Origin: Rhizobium sp. Q54
Lineage (GTDB): Bacteria; Pseudomonadota; Alphaproteobacteria; Rhizobiales; Aestuariivirgaceae
NCBI GenBank assembly: GCA_945889445.1
Contig: CAMDBX010000034.1
Span: 1-37,535 of the forward strand
Length of the DNA stretch: 37,535 nucleotides
Direction: 5' to 3'
Made by a program: the position numbers and the translations under genes. This document shows positions 8,750 through 17,422 of the stretch, piece by piece. Positions within the stretch are counted from its first letter, which is position 1. Each line of letters begins with the position of its first letter. The notes below the pieces were generated by a model. The model ran no database searches and was not told the DNA's origin. It was given only the letters and a program-made list of their open reading frames with translations.

Positions 8750-8952
8750 GACGGGTTCGAGAAGTTCCACATGTAGATGCCGCTCATGCCAACCATCTCG
8801 AGGCTATCGATCACCTCGACGTCGACCCAGATGTTCTGGTTGTCGGGATTATAGACCCGCACGACATGGGTCCGCCGAACAGTCTCGTCGAGGATGTGCG
8901 TGTTGGAGAGGCCGCTTCCGCCACCACCGCCCCCCTCCATCCCAGGTGTCAT
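8746..8952 (-). CDS. Small phage late protein, 68 residues, function unknown
   Basis: ATG at 8950-8952 overlaps the TGA (8949-8951) of the tail-gene fragment upstream. The N-terminus has a poly-glycine linker (MTPGMEGGGGGGSG), followed by a compact beta-rich stretch (THVVRVYNPDNQNIWVDVEV, then MSGIYMWNFSNPS). This looks like a small virion or tail-associated protein. A longer in-frame reading to 9165 overlaps the better-supported tail frame and is rejected. Confidence 0.45.
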   Translation of the reverse strand: MTPGMEGGGGGGSGLSNTHILDETVRRTHVVRVYNPDNQNIWVDVEVIDSLEMVGMSGIYMWNFSNPS

Positions 8953-9161
8953 AGACGCTGGTACCCTCGCGCATTGCCGTAGGTCAGGACGTTCTCGTTG
9001 CCATTCGACGGCGGTGACTTGTTGTGGTCGCTCCAGGTCATAGGCAAGGCGATGGCCTGCTGCCAGTCGCCATTGGGCGACAGCGCGGTGAACTGCTGTC
9101 CTTTCGACGGCAGCGTATGAACCTTCAGCGCGCCTGCAATCTGCGCGTAGGGTACCCAGGT
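8949..9161 (-). pseudogene. Fragment of phage baseplate assembly protein V-like gene
   Basis: The frame open from 9161 to TGA at 8949-8951 encodes about 70 residues. It contains WVPYAQIAGALKVHTLPS followed by TALSPNGDWQQAIALP, resembling the conserved 'vlSPsGd..qGi.lp..' core of P2 gpV/Mu gp45-type baseplate proteins. A stop (9162-9164) lies just upstream, and integrase-derived sequence in the opposite orientation begins within a few bases, so the N-terminus was lost by recombination. Identification is by motif memory and moderate. Confidence 0.45.
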
Positions 9162-9164
9162 TCA

Positions 9165-9419
9165 AAGCAGAGCAGACCGCTCTCGGTCATGTCGATGACC
9201 ATGGTGATGCGGCGTCTGAAGCAGGACTTCACCGTCCATGGCTTCCGCTCGGCCTTCCGTAACTGGGCGTCCGAAGAGACGAGTTTCGCCCGTGAGGTTG
9301 CCGAGCAGGCGCTGGCCCACATTATTGAGAACGCCGTGGAGCGTGCCTAACGGAGGTCCGACCTGTTCGAGAAACGACGCGAACTTATGAAAGCTTGGGC
9401 AGTTTACTGCGCCTCCTAG
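9165..9419 (+). pseudogene. Tyrosine-recombinase (phage integrase) C-terminal remnant with a nonsense codon at the catalytic Tyr
   Basis: The frame reads RPLSVMSMTMVMRRLK, then TVHGFRSAFRNWASEE, then EVAEQALAHIIENAVERA, stop (TAA 9348-9350), then RRSDLFEKRRELMKAWAVY and TAG at 9417-9419. This is the C-terminal catalytic part of a P4-like integrase: HGFR supplies the box II His and Arg, ALAH the second His. The family consensus after 'VE.A' is Y-R-R, where Tyr is the nucleophile. The stop codon occupies exactly that position, and the frame continues as integrase beyond it. The N-terminal two thirds are missing. Inactive. Confidence 0.75.
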
Positions 9420-9624
9420 GCTGCAGAAGAGCGACCAGTTTGAATCTCGTCCTGCGCGCCAATTACACAACAAAATTCACTGTTATAACTCCTGTTCATG
9501 GTCGGCACAGGAAGCTTATAGGAAGCGAGATATAACCGTTTCCGTGCCTCGCACGCGCCCGAGTGGATCCGTTCCAGTCATGGCGGCTTGCAGGTCGTAT
9601 CCGATACACGGGCCGAGGCCCCTG

Positions 9625-11790
9625 CTAAGACAGGGGAAGTTCCGAGGTGAATGCCCGCAGTACATTTGTGGTGACACATGCCACGTCGTTGGTGAAGCCG
9701 TTCCAGGCAAGCGCTCCGCAATAGGTCATTGAACCGACGGAGAATACGGCGCCTCTATTGCCTGTCGTGAAATAAACCATGTCGGCGCGGATCTTTTGCG
9801 GCTTCTGCTGGCCACCCTGTTCGGGCAAGGTGAGCGTCTGTTCCTCGATAACGAGCTGGTATTCGTTGCCGAGCGGGGTCGAGGAGGCCAGCACATGCGC
9901 ATGCACGGGGCTGCCCAACGAAACATCGTAACGGTCAACCTCATCTCCAGCGGCACCGCCGAGGACATGACCGTAATCTCCGATCAACCGGCTATCGACA
10001 CCTTTGAAGAAAGCGGCACCCGGAACTTCATAGCTGGCAGCGAGCCTCTCGTAGCCGCTGCCCTTCGACCATCCTTCGGATGAGAAGCCGACGCCCACCG
10101 TTGCATGGGGACCGCGCCCGCGTGTCTTCCATATGCCGCCCTGCTCGAGGCTGGCGACATGGGTGCGTTCGCCGTAAGGCGCATCCCAACAGCGCGTGCC
10201 GGAATTGTCTCGCCGCACCTCGATGATCCAGGGCCGCTCCGGATCATGGCTTGTGACCCAGTAGAAGCCATTTCCGCCCAGATACATGAGCCGCCCACCT
10301 ACCTGCAGATAGCAATCGAGCACCGAAAGGCCGTTCCGCGTCCAGTATTCCGGGTGTGAGCCGGTGACAATCACCTTATACTTGCTGAGCAGTTCCATTC
10401 CCTCACGGTGCAGTTCCTCGTCCGTTGCCACATGGAAGGCCATGCCGCTGCGCTCCAGCCACTCGACGATGTAAAGATCCTGCGGAAAGTTCCGGTAGGA
10501 ACCCGTCAGCCAGTTCGGATAGCCGGGCCGCACATTGAGCATGGGGCGCCGCCTGCTGGAGTAGCGCACCGGCGTCCCATCGGAATGCGTGTCATAGCAG
10601 GAGCGCCCGAATGCAGGCTCAGAGAACAGCAGCTTCTCGTCATCCGGCACAACCATCTCGTGGGTCATGACCTGCGAATAGTCGAGCGAGGCGAGATGGT
10701 CGTTGGCATAGGCGAGGTACGTATTGGTCGATGCCAGGAACAGAACCGGTGCGGTATCATCGCGAGCACCCAGCACGAAGAGCGGATAATGCTCGACATC
10801 CTCTCCGCCAGAGAGCCTCACAGCATAGACACCGCTCCGGAGCGTGGCAGGCAGCGTGAACTCGAGATCGTAGCTCCAACCGGAATCGACCATGTCGTCT
10901 TCGTGGAACTGAAGCGCGCAGTATTGCTCCGGTGTTTCGATAAAGGAGTCGCTGCTGCCGTCCCAGTTGCGGCCGGTCACGCCGCGCTCCACGCCGTTGA
11001 CGAGTTCACCATCAGCGAGTGCTGGAATGCACGGCCGCACGGCGCGCGAAGACCAGTCACCGCCAATCAGCCATTCGGCGAGAGGCGATGCGGGACGTTC
11101 GCCCTCCTCATGAAGTGCCAGGCACTGCGCCGGCGAGAGCAGACCCCGGTACAATACTGGAGTGTCGATTTTCCCATTGTAACAGTTGATGGCCCGCCGA
11201 CGCTCATCAGGGCCCACTGATGCGAGCATGAGCGACTGGAGCCGCCCGATCGCCGCACCCTGCCCCACGGTCGTGTCCCGACGTTTCTCCGGGTGAAATT
11301 GTAGCGACATTACGTCGAGTGCGGAATCCTGGCCGCCTACGGCGGCGGCCACCGAATACCAGCGGCGCGGCGCCACCGGCATAACCGATGATACCAGCAC
11401 GCCATCGGCCAGCAACTGAAGCCGCCCGCCGGACAGCACGAGTTCGACGCGGCCCGAGGCGTGGTTGAGCGCCCAAATGGTCTGCACACCTTTGGCAGGA
11501 AGCGTGGGCCATATGAAGCAGTGAACGGTGACGCCTTCGCGCGGATCGAGGTTTTCGAGCGGGAGTTGCGCGTAGGAGCCGACCGGGCTGTCCTGCAGGC
11601 GGCCGCTCGCGCGCGTGGCGGGCACCTCCGACACCGGCTCGGTGCCCACATGGGATTGACCCGCTGCACCAGGCCCTGTGGTGAGCCGAACCAGCTCTGC
11701 CGTCACCTCGGTGAGCGGCGTGCTGATCGCCATGCGCACAGACTCGCCGGGCCGGCGCGACCATTCCTCGAAATAAGCAAATATCTTCAT
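9625..11790 (-). CDS. N,N-dimethylformamidase large-subunit homologue (DmfA2-like), no small-subunit gene seen
   Basis: A 721-residue protein matching the large subunit of N,N-dimethylformamidase, which hydrolyses DMF to dimethylamine and formate. The N-terminus (MKIFAYFEEWSRRPGES) fits the family start. Residues ~85-220 look like a LamG/concanavalin-type beta domain, and ~340-720 form the catalytic part. The mononuclear-iron ligands known for the Paracoccus enzyme (two Tyr and one Glu) align with Tyr358 (STNTYLAY), Tyr399 (GRSCYD) and Glu481 (GSHPEYW); the Tyr-Tyr spacing of 41 is the same, and His479 is kept. The known enzyme is alpha2beta2 with a small subunit encoded upstream. Here the upstream neighbour is a divergent GMC gene, and no small subunit is present nearby. 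The substrate may be another amide. Confidence 0.8.
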   Translation of the reverse strand: MKIFAYFEEWSRRPGESVRMAISTPLTEVTAELVRLTTGPGAAGQSHVGTEPVSEVPATRASGRLQDSPVGSYAQLPLENLDPREGVTVHCFIWPTLPAKGVQTIWALNHASGRVELVLSGGRLQLLADGVLVSSVMPVAPRRWYSVAAAVGGQDSALDVMSLQFHPEKRRDTTVGQGAAIGRLQSLMLASVGPDERRRAINCYNGKIDTPVLYRGLLSPAQCLALHEEGERPASPLAEWLIGGDWSSRAVRPCIPALADGELVNGVERGVTGRNWDGSSDSFIETPEQYCALQFHEDDMVDSGWSYDLEFTLPATLRSGVYAVRLSGGEDVEHYPLFVLGARDDTAPVLFLASTNTYLAYANDHLASLDYSQVMTHEMVVPDDEKLLFSEPAFGRSCYDTHSDGTPVRYSSRRRPMLNVRPGYPNWLTGSYRNFPQDLYIVEWLERSGMAFHVATDEELHREGMELLSKYKVIVTGSHPEYWTRNGLSVLDCYLQVGGRLMYLGGNGFYWVTSHDPERPWIIEVRRDNSGTRCWDAPYGERTHVASLEQGGIWKTRGRGPHATVGVGFSSEGWSKGSGYERLAASYEVPGAAFFKGVDSRLIGDYGHVLGGAAGDEVDRYDVSLGSPVHAHVLASSTPLGNEYQLVIEEQTLTLPEQGGQQKPQKIRADMVYFTTGNRGAVFSVGSMTYCGALAWNGFTNDVACVTTNVLRAFTSELPLS

Positions 11791-12065
11791 GGCTGTCCTG
11801 AACCGCTTTCAATGCCGGAAAGCACGATACAAGTTTTTTGGCATCCGGGAAGTCTGCCGCCGCCCATTATTCGGCGGCCAGAGCATCGCCCCGCGCATGC
11901 GAAACCTGGAGCAGCACTTTTCCGGCCCTGCTGCGTGTCACGCACAGCAGCCTCCCCGCCAAGCCGCTTGCGTGCGGCAGTCTCTTTTGACTATCCTAAT
12001 TCATAACTTATTGCACCGCTTCATCGGACACGAGCATATTCCTCCTCAAGAGCTGGAGAACCGGG
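11791..12065. promoter_or_regulatory. Divergent promoter region between the DMFase-like and GMC oxidoreductase genes
   Basis: This 275-base gap must contain both start signals. The half nearer the GMC gene turns AT-rich and contains TTGACT (near 11988) followed by an ATAACTTAT palindrome at 12003-12011, which could be promoter or operator elements. No strong consensus promoter or terminator is visible. Confidence 0.3.
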
Positions 12066-13664
12066 ATGACTTGGGACTTTATCGTCGTGGGCGCCGGATC
12101 GGCGGGCGCTGTCATCGCAACCCGGCTCTCCGAATCCGGCAAGCACAAGGTGCTGCTGCTGGAAGCGGGCCCCGCGGACAACTCGCCCTTCATCCGCATA
12201 CCCGCCGGCGAGATGAAAGCGATCAGCAACCCGAAGCTCAACTGGCAGTACCTCTCTGACCCCGACGCTTCGCTCGGCAACCGGCCCGTCATCTGGCCTG
12301 CGGGCAAGGTCCTGGGCGGCTCCAGCTCCATCAACGGAATGGTCTATGTCCGCGGGCAACGGGAAGATTTCGATGACTGGTCTCGCGGCCTCGGAAACAC
12401 CAAGGAGTGGAGCTATGAGGACGTGCTCCCCTTCTTCCGCAACATGGAAACGAACCCTCTGGGCGAAAGCGAGTATCACGGCGCTTCCGGTCCGCTCAAG
12501 GTGTCCAACGTGCCCACGCCGCATCCGCTGACGGATGTCTTCATCCGCGGCGCCCAGGACATCGGGATCCCCTATAATCCGGACATCAATGGCGCCACCC
12601 AGGAAGGCGCCGGGCCCAACCAGGGAACCATTTTCTTCGGCCGCAGGAATAGCTCGGCGCGTGCTTACCTGAAGCAGGCACTGCGGCGATCCAACCTGAA
12701 GGTGATGACCGGCGCCATGGCGGACAAGGTCGTCATCACCGATGGCGAGGCCAAGGGCGTGCGCTTCTGGCACGAGGGTGCTATGCGCTATGAGCAGGCC
12801 GAGCGCGAAGTGATCGTCTGTTCGGGTGCCATCGGTTCGCCGGCGGTGCTCATGCGCTCCGGCATCGGCCCGGGCTCCCACCTCAAGGAACTGGGGATTG
12901 ACATCAACTGCGAGCTGCCCGGCGTTGGGCAAAACCTGCAGGAGCACCCCCAGGTCTGGGTCAGCAACTATGTCGACTTGATCACCTACAATCTCGAAAC
13001 CAAGCCGCTGCGCGCCCTGCGCCACGGCGTCAACTGGCTGTTCCGCGGCGCGGGCCCGGCGGCAAGCCCGATCTGCCAGGCCGTCGCCTTCGTGCGCACA
13101 CGGCCCGACAAGGAACACCGTCCGGACCTGCAGATGCACTTTGTCCCTGCGGGCTACAAAGTTACAGAGGCTGGCCTTGTGCTGTTGTCCAAGGCCGCGG
13201 TCACCATCTCATGTTGCGTGCTTCGGCCCAAGAGCCGCTCGGAAGTGCTGCTGAAGTCCAGTGACTTCACCGTTCCGCCCCGCATCGTGTCGCGCCTGCT
13301 GGATCACCCTGACGACGTGCAACGGCTTCTTGACGGCTTCAAGATGGCGCGCCGCATCTTCAAGAGCAAAGCCTTTGCACCGCATGACCGCGGCGCCTGC
13401 CAGCCCGGCCCCACAGTGAACTCGGACGATGAGACACTCGCCTATTTCCGGGAGCAGGCTGAGGGCGGCTATCACCCAGCGGGAAGCTGCCGAATGGGGA
13501 TCGGCAAAGACGCCGTGGTCGACAAGACGCTGAAAGTGCGTGGGGTGCAGAAACTGCGGGTTGCGGATGCCTCGATTATGCCCACCGTAACGAGCGGCAA
13601 TACCAATGCCCCCTCCATCATGATTGGCGAAAGGGCGTCCGCTTTCATACTCGCCGGTGCGTGA
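12066..13664 (+). CDS. GMC-family FAD oxidoreductase (choline/alcohol dehydrogenase-like)
   Basis: A 532-residue flavoenzyme that oxidises an alcohol to aldehyde or acid. The Rossmann motif GAGSAG is at 9-14, GMC signature 1 ([18 protein letters not shown]) at about 80-97, and signature 2 around [16 protein letters not shown]. The catalytic pair is His470 ([10 protein letters not shown]) and Asn514 (SGNTNAPS), 44 residues apart as in choline oxidase. The length matches BetA/AlkJ-like dehydrogenases. It is divergent from the DMFase-like gene and convergent with the M20 hydrolase gene. Choline or another amino-alcohol is a possible substrate given the betaine-type genes further along, but this is inference; other alcohols are equally possible by sequence. 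Confidence 0.85.
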   Translation: MTWDFIVVGAGSAGAVIATRLSESGKHKVLLLEAGPADNSPFIRIPAGEMKAISNPKLNWQYLSDPDASLGNRPVIWPAGKVLGGSSSINGMVYVRGQREDFDDWSRGLGNTKEWSYEDVLPFFRNMETNPLGESEYHGASGPLKVSNVPTPHPLTDVFIRGAQDIGIPYNPDINGATQEGAGPNQGTIFFGRRNSSARAYLKQALRRSNLKVMTGAMADKVVITDGEAKGVRFWHEGAMRYEQAEREVIVCSGAIGSPAVLMRSGIGPGSHLKELGIDINCELPGVGQNLQEHPQVWVSNYVDLITYNLETKPLRALRHGVNWLFRGAGPAASPICQAVAFVRTRPDKEHRPDLQMHFVPAGYKVTEAGLVLLSKAAVTISCCVLRPKSRSEVLLKSSDFTVPPRIVSRLLDHPDDVQRLLDGFKMARRIFKSKAFAPHDRGACQPGPTVNSDDETLAYFREQAEGGYHPAGSCRMGIGKDAVVDKTLKVRGVQKLRVADASIMPTVTSGNTNAPSIMIGERASAFILAGA

Positions 13665-13686
13665 TGCCTTCACGCCCAAGGCCACC

Positions 13687-14847
13687 TCAGGGGTGGCGAT
13701 CCCAGTTCTCGACGAGGCCAATCCAGTAGCGTGCGCCAAGCGGGATGAGCTCGTCGTTGAAGTCGAAGGCGGGGTTGTGCAGGGGGACGTCGGTTCCCGT
13801 GCCGATCCAAGCATAGCTTCCCGGCACTTCGTTCAACATGAAGGCAAAGTCCTCCGAGGCCATGCTGGCTTTGTAGTCTTTGTCGGTGTTGTCAGGGCCC
13901 CAGAGTTCCCCGGCAACCGTTGCGGCATAAGCAGCACTGTCTGGGTCATTGACTGTGACGGGGTAGCGATGCTCCAGCGCGACGCTTCCAGTCACGCCAT
14001 GCGCGCTGCAGATACCCTCGCAGATCTGCTTGAGGCGCAGCCCAGCCGTCTCCGCGGACTTGGCCGAAAGCGCACGGATCGTGCCGAGGATCCTGCATTC
14101 CTCGGGGAGTACATTCAGTGTTTCCCCGGCGTGGACCTGAGTGAAGGATACCACCGTCGCCTCTCTCGCATCGATCGAGCGGCTGACGATGGATTGCACG
14201 GCGGAGATGATCGCGCCTGCCGCGACGATCACGTCGTTGCCCAGGTGAGGCATCGCGGCATGAACACCCTTGCCCCTGATGGTTATGACGAAGAGGTCCA
14301 TGGAGGCCATGACCGCCCCCGGCTTCACCGCCAGTCTGCCCTTGGGAAGTCCAGGCCAGTTGTGAAGACCGAACACCGCATCAATGGGAAAATCGCGAAA
14401 CAGGCCCTCCTCTATCATCTTACGGGCGCCGCCCTCCGCCTCTTCCGCAGGCTGGAAGATGAAGCGCACCCTGCCCTTGAAGTCACGTGACTTCGCCATG
14501 TAGTCGGCAGCAGCAAGCAGCATGGTGGTGTGGCCGTCATGCCCGCAGGCATGGCTCCTTCCCGGATGCTGTGAGCGGTAAGGCAGGTTGGTTTCTTCGT
14601 GGATCGGTAATGCGTCGATATCTGCGCGGAGCCCTATGGTAGGACCGTCTCCCTTGCCTTCCAGAGTAGCTACCACGCCTGTTCCGCCAACGCCGCGGAT
14701 AAACGGAATCCCCATCTCCGTCAGGCGCGCGCAAATGAAGTCTGAAGTCTTGTGCTCGTGGAACGCAAGCTCAGGCTGTTGATGCAGGCTTCGACGCCAC
14801 TCCCTGTGCCTGGTATGATGCTCTTCCAGGTAATGCTGTGCCGTCAT
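13687..14847 (-). CDS. M20-family amidohydrolase (hippurate hydrolase/aminoacylase-like)
   Basis: A 386-residue metal-dependent amidohydrolase, typically cleaving N-acyl amino acids to a carboxylate and a free amino acid. Visible motifs are GLRADIDALPIHEE (72-85), the metal-binding HACGHDGH (99-106, with Cys101 and His103), catalytic FQPAEEAEGG (131-140), LHNWPG with His162, and SEDFAFML near the C-terminus. These define the M20D group with a dinuclear metal site. I chose ATG 14847 because it gives the usual family length; an in-frame TTG at 14883 would add 12 residues. It converges on the GMC gene with a 22-base gap. The role may be release of amino acids from acylated substrates in the same pathway. 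Confidence 0.88.
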   Translation of the reverse strand: MTAQHYLEEHHTRHREWRRSLHQQPELAFHEHKTSDFICARLTEMGIPFIRGVGGTGVVATLEGKGDGPTIGLRADIDALPIHEETNLPYRSQHPGRSHACGHDGHTTMLLAAADYMAKSRDFKGRVRFIFQPAEEAEGGARKMIEEGLFRDFPIDAVFGLHNWPGLPKGRLAVKPGAVMASMDLFVITIRGKGVHAAMPHLGNDVIVAAGAIISAVQSIVSRSIDAREATVVSFTQVHAGETLNVLPEECRILGTIRALSAKSAETAGLRLKQICEGICSAHGVTGSVALEHRYPVTVNDPDSAAYAATVAGELWGPDNTDKDYKASMASEDFAFMLNEVPGSYAWIGTGTDVPLHNPAFDFNDELIPLGARYWIGLVENWDRHP

Positions 14848-15086
14848 TCTGTTCTCTTGCCGCCAGTAACTTGCTTCATCCAAATCCTACATATTTCCGA
14901 GCATTTCCACAAAAGCACTAACCCAGATTATTCACCGCGTGATGATTGAGGGTTAGAAGATATATCGTAAGGAATTGATCTGGTTTTTACATTATCTGTA
15001 GAGACGATGGCCTGCAGCCGAAGTAACACGGCAAACACACGCTATGAGAGATAATCGCTTGCCAGCGGGAGCACGCTAAAAACTTC

Positions 15087-15449
15087 ATGATGATACACAA
15101 GGTCCAGATGGCCTCCGATCGCATCTCCTTTCAGAGTCCGATCGCCAATCGGCTGCGCCTTGTCCTTTACACCGTCACCTGCCGGTTGATGCGGGCGCAG
15201 CTCCACGCAATCCCTTCCGCCCAGGAACTTTCCAAGCCCGCCTTCAACACGCTCCGCATCAGACTACTGAAGATCAGCACCTACATCATCGAGACTACGT
15301 AACGCATCCGGATTCATCTCGCGTCCTCCTATCCCAATGCCTCCCTCATCAGACTGTTCGCCAGTAGGCTCGCCGCCACCGGTTCGTGGCCGCCGGGCCG
15401 AGTGCGCCATGTCATCCCTGAACATGCCCCCTACGCCTGCCTACATTAA
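15087..15449 (+). pseudogene. IS1380-type transposase C-terminal remnant
   Basis: The frame reads ASDRISFQSPIANRLRLVLY, then FNTLRIRLLKISTYIIETT, TAA (15300-15302), then RIRIHLASSYPNASLIRLF and on to TAA at 15447-15449. This resembles the C-terminus of IS1380-family transposases ('DR.S......NQ.RL.L...AY.LM', 'F.T.R.RLLKI.A.', 'RIR..LAS..P'). Homology continues across the internal stop, so it carries a nonsense mutation, and the N-terminal bulk with the DDE residues is missing. No gene is recognised between 14848 and this remnant. Confidence 0.6.
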
Positions 15450-15748
15450 AATCTAAAATCGTCTATCGGCGCGAGAGCAAATTCTATGATCAGACACAGA
15501 ACATAAGAAGTCTTATCATGACTTTCTACATATTCGGCAAATAAATCGGTTTAATCTTATCGAATTTCTGCCAAATGACCAATGCTCATACTACAAAGTC
15601 GATGTGCAATTAATTTGGGTAAGCGCTGTTGCCGCATTAATAGCGATTGACCCCGGGCAGCGCACTCCGTAGCCTTCAAAATCAAGCTGATGAGGATATG
15701 ATACAATACCTCACGGTGAGGATACGCACAAAGGATAGGAGATTATCC
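15450..15748 (+). promoter_or_regulatory. Upstream region of the Dpp-like operon with an ATAAGA-AG-TCTTAT palindrome
   Basis: This AT-rich stretch precedes the binding-protein gene. A near-perfect palindrome, ATAAGAAGTCTTAT, lies at 15503-15516 (arms of 6, centre of 2), about 230 bases before the start codon. It could be an operator, possibly for a LysR-type regulator. No consensus sigma-70 promoter is convincing. The ribosome binding site AAGGATAGGAGA is at 15731-15742. Confidence 0.3.
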
Positions 15749-17317
15749 ATGCACATCACACGCCGAGACGTATTGAAAGTCACCCTGGGTACAACCGCCC
15801 TGGCCAGCCTTGGGGCAACGCAGCCCTTCCATTCGACAGTCGCACACGCGGCCGACACGAAGTCCATCAAGATCGCTTCGATGGGACCCATCACCGGAAA
15901 CTGGGATCCGACGTCGCACACCACGATCGGTCAGCTGAACGTTGAATCCTGGATCTTCGGGCGCCTCACCAGCTGCCCGATGAAGGAAGACAACCCGAGC
16001 GAGATCCTCCCTGACCTTGCCACGAGTTGGAAGCTAATCGACCCCAACACGCTCGAGTTCGAGTTGCGCAAGGGCGTGAAGTTCCACGACGGCAAGCCCT
16101 TCAGCGCCGAAGACGTGAAGGCGACGATGGAATACGCCTCCGACCCAAGCCGCCCTGCTGCGGCGTGGTACCCTGGCAAGGTGGACGTTGAAATTGTCAA
16201 CGAATACACAGTCCGTCTCAAGACGGATAAGTATGGCTACCCTGCCTCGGCCTTCTGGTTCGTATCGAGCTTCCTGCCGATCCTGTCGGCGAAGGACTTG
16301 GCCGACCCCGCAATGCTGCAGAAGCGGCCGAACGGTACGGGTCCCTACAAGCATGTCTCCACCGAGGGAGACCGCAACACGCTTGCTGCCTATGACGATT
16401 ATCATGGCGGCCGGCCTAAGATCGATGAAATCGTTCACAATTACGTGCCTGATTCAAACACGCGCGTGCTGGGCCTGCTGAACGGGGAATATCACATCGC
16501 CGAACGCCTGGAGCCGGAGCAATACACCTCTCTCGCCTCCAACGCCGACCTGGCGACCTACAAGGGCCTGTCGACGGAGAACAAGTATCTCCACTTCCGC
16601 TGCAACAAGGCTCCCTTCAACGACGAGCGGGTACGCCTCGCTGCCTGCCACGCCATCGACCGCGAGCAGATACTCGCGCTGATGGGCGAGGCCGCCAAGG
16701 CATCGAACTGTTACATCTCGCCGATGAAATACGGCTATATCGATATTCCGAACTATCCGACCTTCAACCCCGAAGAGAGCCAGCGGCTTCTGGCCGAAGC
16801 CGGCTTCCCGAAGGGCGAGGGTCTGCCAGAGCTTGAATACATCACCTCGGTTGGCTTCTATGCCAAGACCAAGGAATATGGTGAGCTCGTAACTGCCATG
16901 CTGCAGGAGCAGGGCTTCAACGTGAAGCTCACCGTTCTCGAGCCGGCGGCATGGGAACAGGCCATCTACCGCCAGAAGGACGGCCAGGGCCCAGGCCACA
17001 TGTGCGACGTGGGCTGGCTCACCGGTTCGCCGGAGCCCGACCTCGTACTGCGTCCCAACTTCCACTCCGCGGCCGCCCTCATCAATGGAATCAACGATCC
17101 CGAGATCGATGCCGCCCTCGACAAAGAGCGCAACACCGCCGACCCGGCGGAGCGCCTCAAGGTCCTGCAGACGGAGACGTTCCCGACGATCGCAAAGAAG
17201 GCACCGAGCTTCTCCCTGTTCTCTGCCGTCAACTTCCACGGCATGAGCAAGAAGGTCCAGGGCGCCTACTTCTTCCCGAACGGGCCGATCGACCTGCGCA
17301 ACGCAGATCTCGGTTAG
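15749..17317 (+). CDS. Dpp/Opp-type ABC transporter substrate-binding protein (SBP family 5)
   Basis: A 522-residue periplasmic binding protein for peptides or other small organic ligands. ATG 15749 is preferred over the longer open frame (from 15647) because it follows AAGGATAGGAGA and directly encodes a Tat-type signal (TRRDVLKVTLG) with likely cleavage near VAHAAD (about residue 35). The SBP_bac_5 signature is visible as LEFELRKGVKFHDGKPFSAEDVK. It is the first gene of a four-gene operon with two permeases and a fused double ATPase. A GC-rich hairpin follows its stop codon. SBP family 5 also covers nickel, opines, glutathione and other ligands, so the ligand is undetermined. Confidence 0.88.
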   Translation: MHITRRDVLKVTLGTTALASLGATQPFHSTVAHAADTKSIKIASMGPITGNWDPTSHTTIGQLNVESWIFGRLTSCPMKEDNPSEILPDLATSWKLIDPNTLEFELRKGVKFHDGKPFSAEDVKATMEYASDPSRPAAAWYPGKVDVEIVNEYTVRLKTDKYGYPASAFWFVSSFLPILSAKDLADPAMLQKRPNGTGPYKHVSTEGDRNTLAAYDDYHGGRPKIDEIVHNYVPDSNTRVLGLLNGEYHIAERLEPEQYTSLASNADLATYKGLSTENKYLHFRCNKAPFNDERVRLAACHAIDREQILALMGEAAKASNCYISPMKYGYIDIPNYPTFNPEESQRLLAEAGFPKGEGLPELEYITSVGFYAKTKEYGELVTAMLQEQGFNVKLTVLEPAAWEQAIYRQKDGQGPGHMCDVGWLTGSPEPDLVLRPNFHSAAALINGINDPEIDAALDKERNTADPAERLKVLQTETFPTIAKKAPSFSLFSAVNFHGMSKKVQGAYFFPNGPIDLRNADLG

Positions 17318-17334
17318 CCTCACGCGGGTTCGAG

Positions 17335-17369
17335 GTTGGGGTCCGGCGTTTCGCGCGCCGGCCCCACCC
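17335..17369 (+). promoter_or_regulatory. GC-rich intergenic stem-loop between binding-protein and permease genes
   Basis: GGTTGGGGTCCGGCG pairs with CGCCGGCCCCACC across a TTTCGCG loop, with one unpaired T. No U-tract follows, so it is not a standard intrinsic terminator. Such hairpins after binding-protein genes commonly protect the 3' end of a processed mRNA or partly attenuate, giving more binding protein than permease. The role is inference. Confidence 0.5.
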
Positions 17370-17422
17370 TCGTCCCGCTCTTTGCTGAAGCAACCACCTT
17401 TCCCAGAGAGGCACGACACATT

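Noticed and set aside
8397-8954. 185-residue plus-strand open frame over the phage genes
   Set aside because: Arg/Ser-rich shadow; the minus-strand genes show overlapping starts and stops and membrane topology.
8746-9165. Single 139-residue minus-strand protein spanning the tail region
   Set aside because: The N-terminal half in this frame is Arg-rich and unlike phage proteins, while another frame over 8949-9161 gives a baseplate-V-like sequence; only the part from 8952 is kept.
12021-13139. 372-residue open frame antisense to the GMC oxidoreductase gene
   Set aside because: The sense protein has all GMC motifs; the antisense frame is a codon-bias shadow.
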